A stretch of DNA of 6,220 nucleotides from Bacillota bacterium. GTDB lineage: Bacteria > Bacillota > Clostridia > Oscillospirales > Ruminococcaceae. The position numbers were made by a program, and so were the translations under genes. Below the pieces are notes generated by a model. The model ran no database searches, was not told where the DNA came from, and worked only from the letters and a program-made list of their open reading frames with translations. Where the stretch lies: contig JAEWNU010000321.1 of assembly GCA_023456995.1 (NCBI GenBank), positions 1 through 6,220 of the forward strand, read 5' to 3'. Within the stretch, counting starts at the first letter, position 1. Each line of letters opens with the position of its first letter. Shown here one piece after another: positions 5,585 through 6,220 of this stretch.

Positions 5585-6220
5585 ATGAAAAGCAAAAACA
5601 AACGAAACATTGACAGTGCAGAAGCGGTTCGGCGGATGATTATCCAAAGCGGCGCGCTTAAAAGTATGGAGATGGCTGAATTATCTCCCAGTTTGCTGAT
5701 GGGGAGAGACAGTGTGATGCCCGAAATATCAGTCAGACAACTCACTTCGGCATTTTACAAAAAGACCGTTTTAATTACTGGTGGTGGTGGATCAATTGGC
5801 TCCGAGCTATGCCGTCAGCTTGCGAGGCTTGGTATTGGTCGGCTGGTGATTCTGGATATTTACGAAAACAACGCTTATGAGCTGTGGCAGGAACTGCGGT
5901 ATTGCTATAAAGATTTATTGAACTGCGATATTGAAATCGCATCTATCCGAGACGCAGATAAACTAGAAATGGTTTTTTGTCGCTACCACCCCCATATTGT
6001 GTTACATGCGGCGGCACACAAGCATGTGCCGTTGATGGAGGCAAATCCTTCAGAGGCGATTAAAAACAATGTATTTGGTACCTATAATGTCATGCGCGCG
6101 GCTGAACACTGTGGTGCAGAACGCTTTGTTCTTGTTTCTACCGACAAAGCTGTGGCACCCGTCAGCGTCATGGGGGCGACCAAGCGATTCTGTGAACTGA
6201 TGCTACAGGCGATGCAGAGT
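5585..6220 (+). CDS. CapD/WbpM-like nucleotide-sugar 4,6-dehydratase, 3' end outside window
   Basis: The first 212 codons of an open gene cut by the window end. It belongs to the extended SDR family that dehydrates UDP-GlcNAc or a related UDP-sugar at C4/C6, the first step to modified sugars for capsule, exopolysaccharide or glycoprotein glycans. The NAD(P)-binding loop is TGGGGSIG (65-72), followed by the acidic D91 after strand 2, HAAAHKHVPLME (141-152), and the active site STDKAV (185-190) with MGATK (196-200). Met196 replaces the usual SDR tyrosine, giving the S-M-K triad known from WbpM. Full-length CapD/WbpM/EpsC proteins have four membrane helices and a second Rossmann domain before this region. 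Here only about 60 residues, without hydrophobic segments, precede it. The upstream frame is closed by TGA at 5522. AGGGGG (5571-5576) is 8 nt from ATG 5585, which is preferred over ATG 5561. Confidence 0.9.
   Translation, partial: MKSKNKRNIDSAEAVRRMIIQSGALKSMEMAELSPSLLMGRDSVMPEISVRQLTSAFYKKTVLITGGGGSIGSELCRQLARLGIGRLVILDIYENNAYELWQELRYCYKDLLNCDIEIASIRDADKLEMVFCRYHPHIVLHAAAHKHVPLMEANPSEAIKNNVFGTYNVMRAAEHCGAERFVLVSTDKAVAPVSVMGATKRFCELMLQAMQS

Noticed and set aside
5530..5745. 71-codon minus-strand frame across the dehydratase start
   Set aside because: It overlaps the real plus-strand gene and has no recognisable domain. Its hydrophobic end comes from AT-rich leader sequence.

Overview
The window looks like a Bacillota (Firmicutes) chromosome, probably Clostridia or a related anaerobic class. 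The evidence is a perfect CIRCE operator, strong AGGAGG-type ribosome binding sites, a GTG start, sigma-A-like promoters, CCA-encoding tRNAs behind a 5S gene, and moderate GC with AT-rich intergenic DNA. The genus cannot be named from sequence alone.

Layout. (1) Positions 1-530 are the 3' end of an rRNA operon: 5S rRNA, then tRNA-Asn(GTT), a CAT-anticodon tRNA that is better read as tRNA-Ile2 than tRNA-Met, and tRNA-Trp(CCA), closed by a Rho-independent terminator. The spacers 5S-Asn and Asn-Ile2 hold inverted repeats without U-tracts. (2) Positions 531-923 are a gene-free AT-rich gap whose only strong structure is a perfect 12-bp hairpin. (3) Positions 924-2392 are a monocistronic APC-family amino acid permease with its own promoter, Shine-Dalgarno and terminator. 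(4) Positions 2510-4540 are the Hsp90 chaperone gene htpG with promoter, CIRCE operator and terminator. (5) Positions 4614-5500 hold two short minus-strand genes, a GNAT acetyltransferase and a stand-alone TfoX/Sxy C-terminal-domain protein. They converge on htpG. (6) From 5585 to the window end runs the first 212 codons of a CapD/WbpM-type nucleotide-sugar 4,6-dehydratase that lacks the usual N-terminal membrane region. It diverges from the tfoX-like gene.

The genes do not form one pathway. The window is a run of independent transcription units: translation RNAs, nutrient uptake, heat-shock chaperone, two small accessory proteins and the start of what may be a surface-polysaccharide locus. 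Points that merit a second look are HrcA/CIRCE-type control of htpG, the short dehydratase with an S-M-K active site, the C-A mismatch in tRNA-Trp, the identity of the CAT tRNA, and the hairpins inside and after the tRNA cluster. I found no clearly new multi-gene system.
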